64,000 nt of DNA. Source: Artemisia argyi (lineage: Eukaryota; Streptophyta; Magnoliopsida; Asterales; Asteraceae). Below, piece after piece: positions 63,207 to 64,000 of the stretch. Location: NCBI GenBank assembly GCA_030686995.1, contig CM060709.1:271487913-271551912 (forward strand). The letters are read 5' to 3'. Below the pieces are notes generated by a model. That model worked only from the letters and a program-made list of their open reading frames with translations, was not told where the DNA came from and made no database searches. The position numbers and the translations under genes were made by a program. Every line of letters begins with the position of its first letter. Within the stretch, counting starts at the first letter, position 1.

Positions 63207-64000
63207 TTACGTGACCTCATCTTCAAATGTTACATCCTCCTCACTAATCATCTCATTACTACTTTCTTGATAATGTTTTACACGTTGTATGTTGACAGTG
63301 AACTCTCTATTTTCATCGTCTATTAACACAACAGCCCCAGTTTTAGAGGAACTTTTCACCGTAAAGGGCCCATACCATCTAGACTTGAGTTTCCCGGGAA
63401 ATAACCTTAACCGAGAATTATACAATAGGACTTTGTCGCCTTCTGAAAATTCCTTAGGTTTCTTAATTCGCTGGTCATGCCATCTTTTCGACCTCTCCTT
63501 ATATGTAATGGAAGATTCATATTCTTCTAACCTTAGCTCATCGAGCTCATGGAGTTGCAAGAACCTATTTGTTCCAGCGATTGTATAGTCCAAATTACAT
63601 GTCTTAAGCGCCCAATAAGCCTTATGTTCGAGTTCGACCGGAAGGTGACATGCCTTACCATAAACCATGCGGAACGGGGTCTTTCCAATAGGTGTCTTGT
63701 AGGCAGTTCGGAATGCCCATAAGGCCTCATCGAGTTTAAATGACCAGTCTTTTGTATTTTGATTAACCGTTTTTTCTAATATTCTTTTAATTGCCCTGTT
63801 GGTATTTTCGACCTGGCCATTGGTTTGTGGGTGATAGGAGGTGCAAAATCGATGGGACACTCCATATCTCTTCATGACCTTTTCCATTTGCGCATTGTAA
63901 AAGTGGGTCCCCCTATCACTAATGAGAGATTTAGGAATGCCGAACCTAGCGAACAGCTTTTTCGGGAAATGAATAACTACCCTAGCATCGTTGGTCCTAA
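63207..64000 (-). CDS. pol: Athila-like Pol, integrase C-terminal part, 5' end beyond the window
   Basis: An open frame on the minus strand from the right edge to TAA at 63209-63207, 264 codons seen. It has the second catalytic Asp of the DDE core in [13 protein letters not shown] (about 63935) and the Glu in [18 protein letters not shown] (about 63800-63840), then [18 protein letters not shown], the conserved [20 protein letters not shown] block, a [20 protein letters not shown] segment and WYGPFTV. Integrase joins element cDNA to the genome. No stop or frameshift is visible. The acidic tail ([11 protein letters not shown]) ends about 2.5 kb before the 3' LTR. Confidence 0.9.
   Translation of the reverse strand, partial: RTNDARVVIHFPKKLFARFGIPKSLISDRGTHFYNAQMEKVMKRYGVSHRFCTSYHPQTNGQVENTNRAIKRILEKTVNQNTKDWSFKLDEALWAFRTAYKTPIGKTPFRMVYGKACHLPVELEHKAYWALKTCNLDYTIAGTNRFLQLHELDELRLEEYESSITYKERSKRWHDQRIKKPKEFSEGDKVLLYNSRLRLFPGKLKSRWYGPFTVKSSSKTGAVVLIDDENREFTVNIQRVKHYQESSNEMISEEDVTFEDEVT

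Larger units (their letters stand above)
59447..64000 (-). mobile_element. Element F: Athila-like element with open integrase, partial
   Basis: The 3' LTR (59447-60714) is cut at its U5 side by the junction with element E. The interior runs minus from 60715 beyond the right edge. It holds the long 3' non-coding region and the end of pol with an open integrase frame, so it may represent the autonomous partner of A, B and C. Confidence 0.85.

Overview
The window is plant nuclear DNA: one many-exon gene with canonical GT-AG introns, embedded in dense, nested transposable elements that are AT-rich and carry many microsatellites. The host gene is a GSK3/shaggy-type kinase with plant-specific N- and C-terminal features. 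The Athila-like and Tekay-like elements point to a eudicot with a large repeat-rich genome. I lean towards Asteraceae from the general look of the retroelement proteins, but that is inference and was not tested.

Layout. (1) 1-12901, minus strand: a shaggy-related kinase gene, eleven complete coding exons and the start of a twelfth, running off the left edge. Intron 8 (2005-9658) is about 7.65 kb long because it holds a three-level nest: a 5'-truncated LINE, split by a hAT-like MITE (8-bp target duplication), itself split by a Ty1-copia retrotransposon (3100-8973, 5-bp duplication, LTRs that look identical). Intron 5 holds another hAT-like MITE and intron 11 a Helitron-type 3' end. (2) 12902-16226: probable 5' UTR exons and promoter, a tandem duplication, a second Helitron end and a small GC-rich tandem repeat. 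(3) 16227-18271: a PIF/Harbinger transposon with a broken transposase. (4) 18272-21017: AT-rich intergenic DNA with a foldback MITE and an isolated exon fragment of a NIN-like (RWP-RK) transcription factor gene. (5) 21018-30860: a Helitron-like element carrying a decayed RPA1-like gene on the minus strand, whose first coding exon is split at codon 11 by an Athila-like LTR element (A, 22879-30345, TSD GTCGA). (6) 30861-46247: a second Athila-like element (B, minus, gag-protease only). Its 5' LTR was entered by a third (C, plus, 37623-45444), whose own 5' LTR holds a solo LTR (D, 38944-40348, TSD ATACT). (7) 46248-59446: a Tekay/Del-type chromovirus (E, plus) inserted in B's 5' LTR, with an extra intact 500-codon ORF upstream of a gag-pol reading frame broken by five stops. 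(8) 59447-64000: a fourth Athila-like element (F, minus) with an open integrase reading frame running off the right edge.

How the parts relate. A, B, C, D and F share LTR ends (TGATGAGG...GCATCA), a PBS of the TTTTTGGCGCC type, a long non-coding 3' internal region and arrays of the palindrome TGACGSCGTCA just upstream of the LTR TATA box. A, B and C lack reverse transcriptase and integrase, so they would depend on a relative such as F. A and C share an unrecognised ORF in place of pol; B has gag-protease followed by another unrecognised ORF. The only gene here likely to serve the plant is the kinase.
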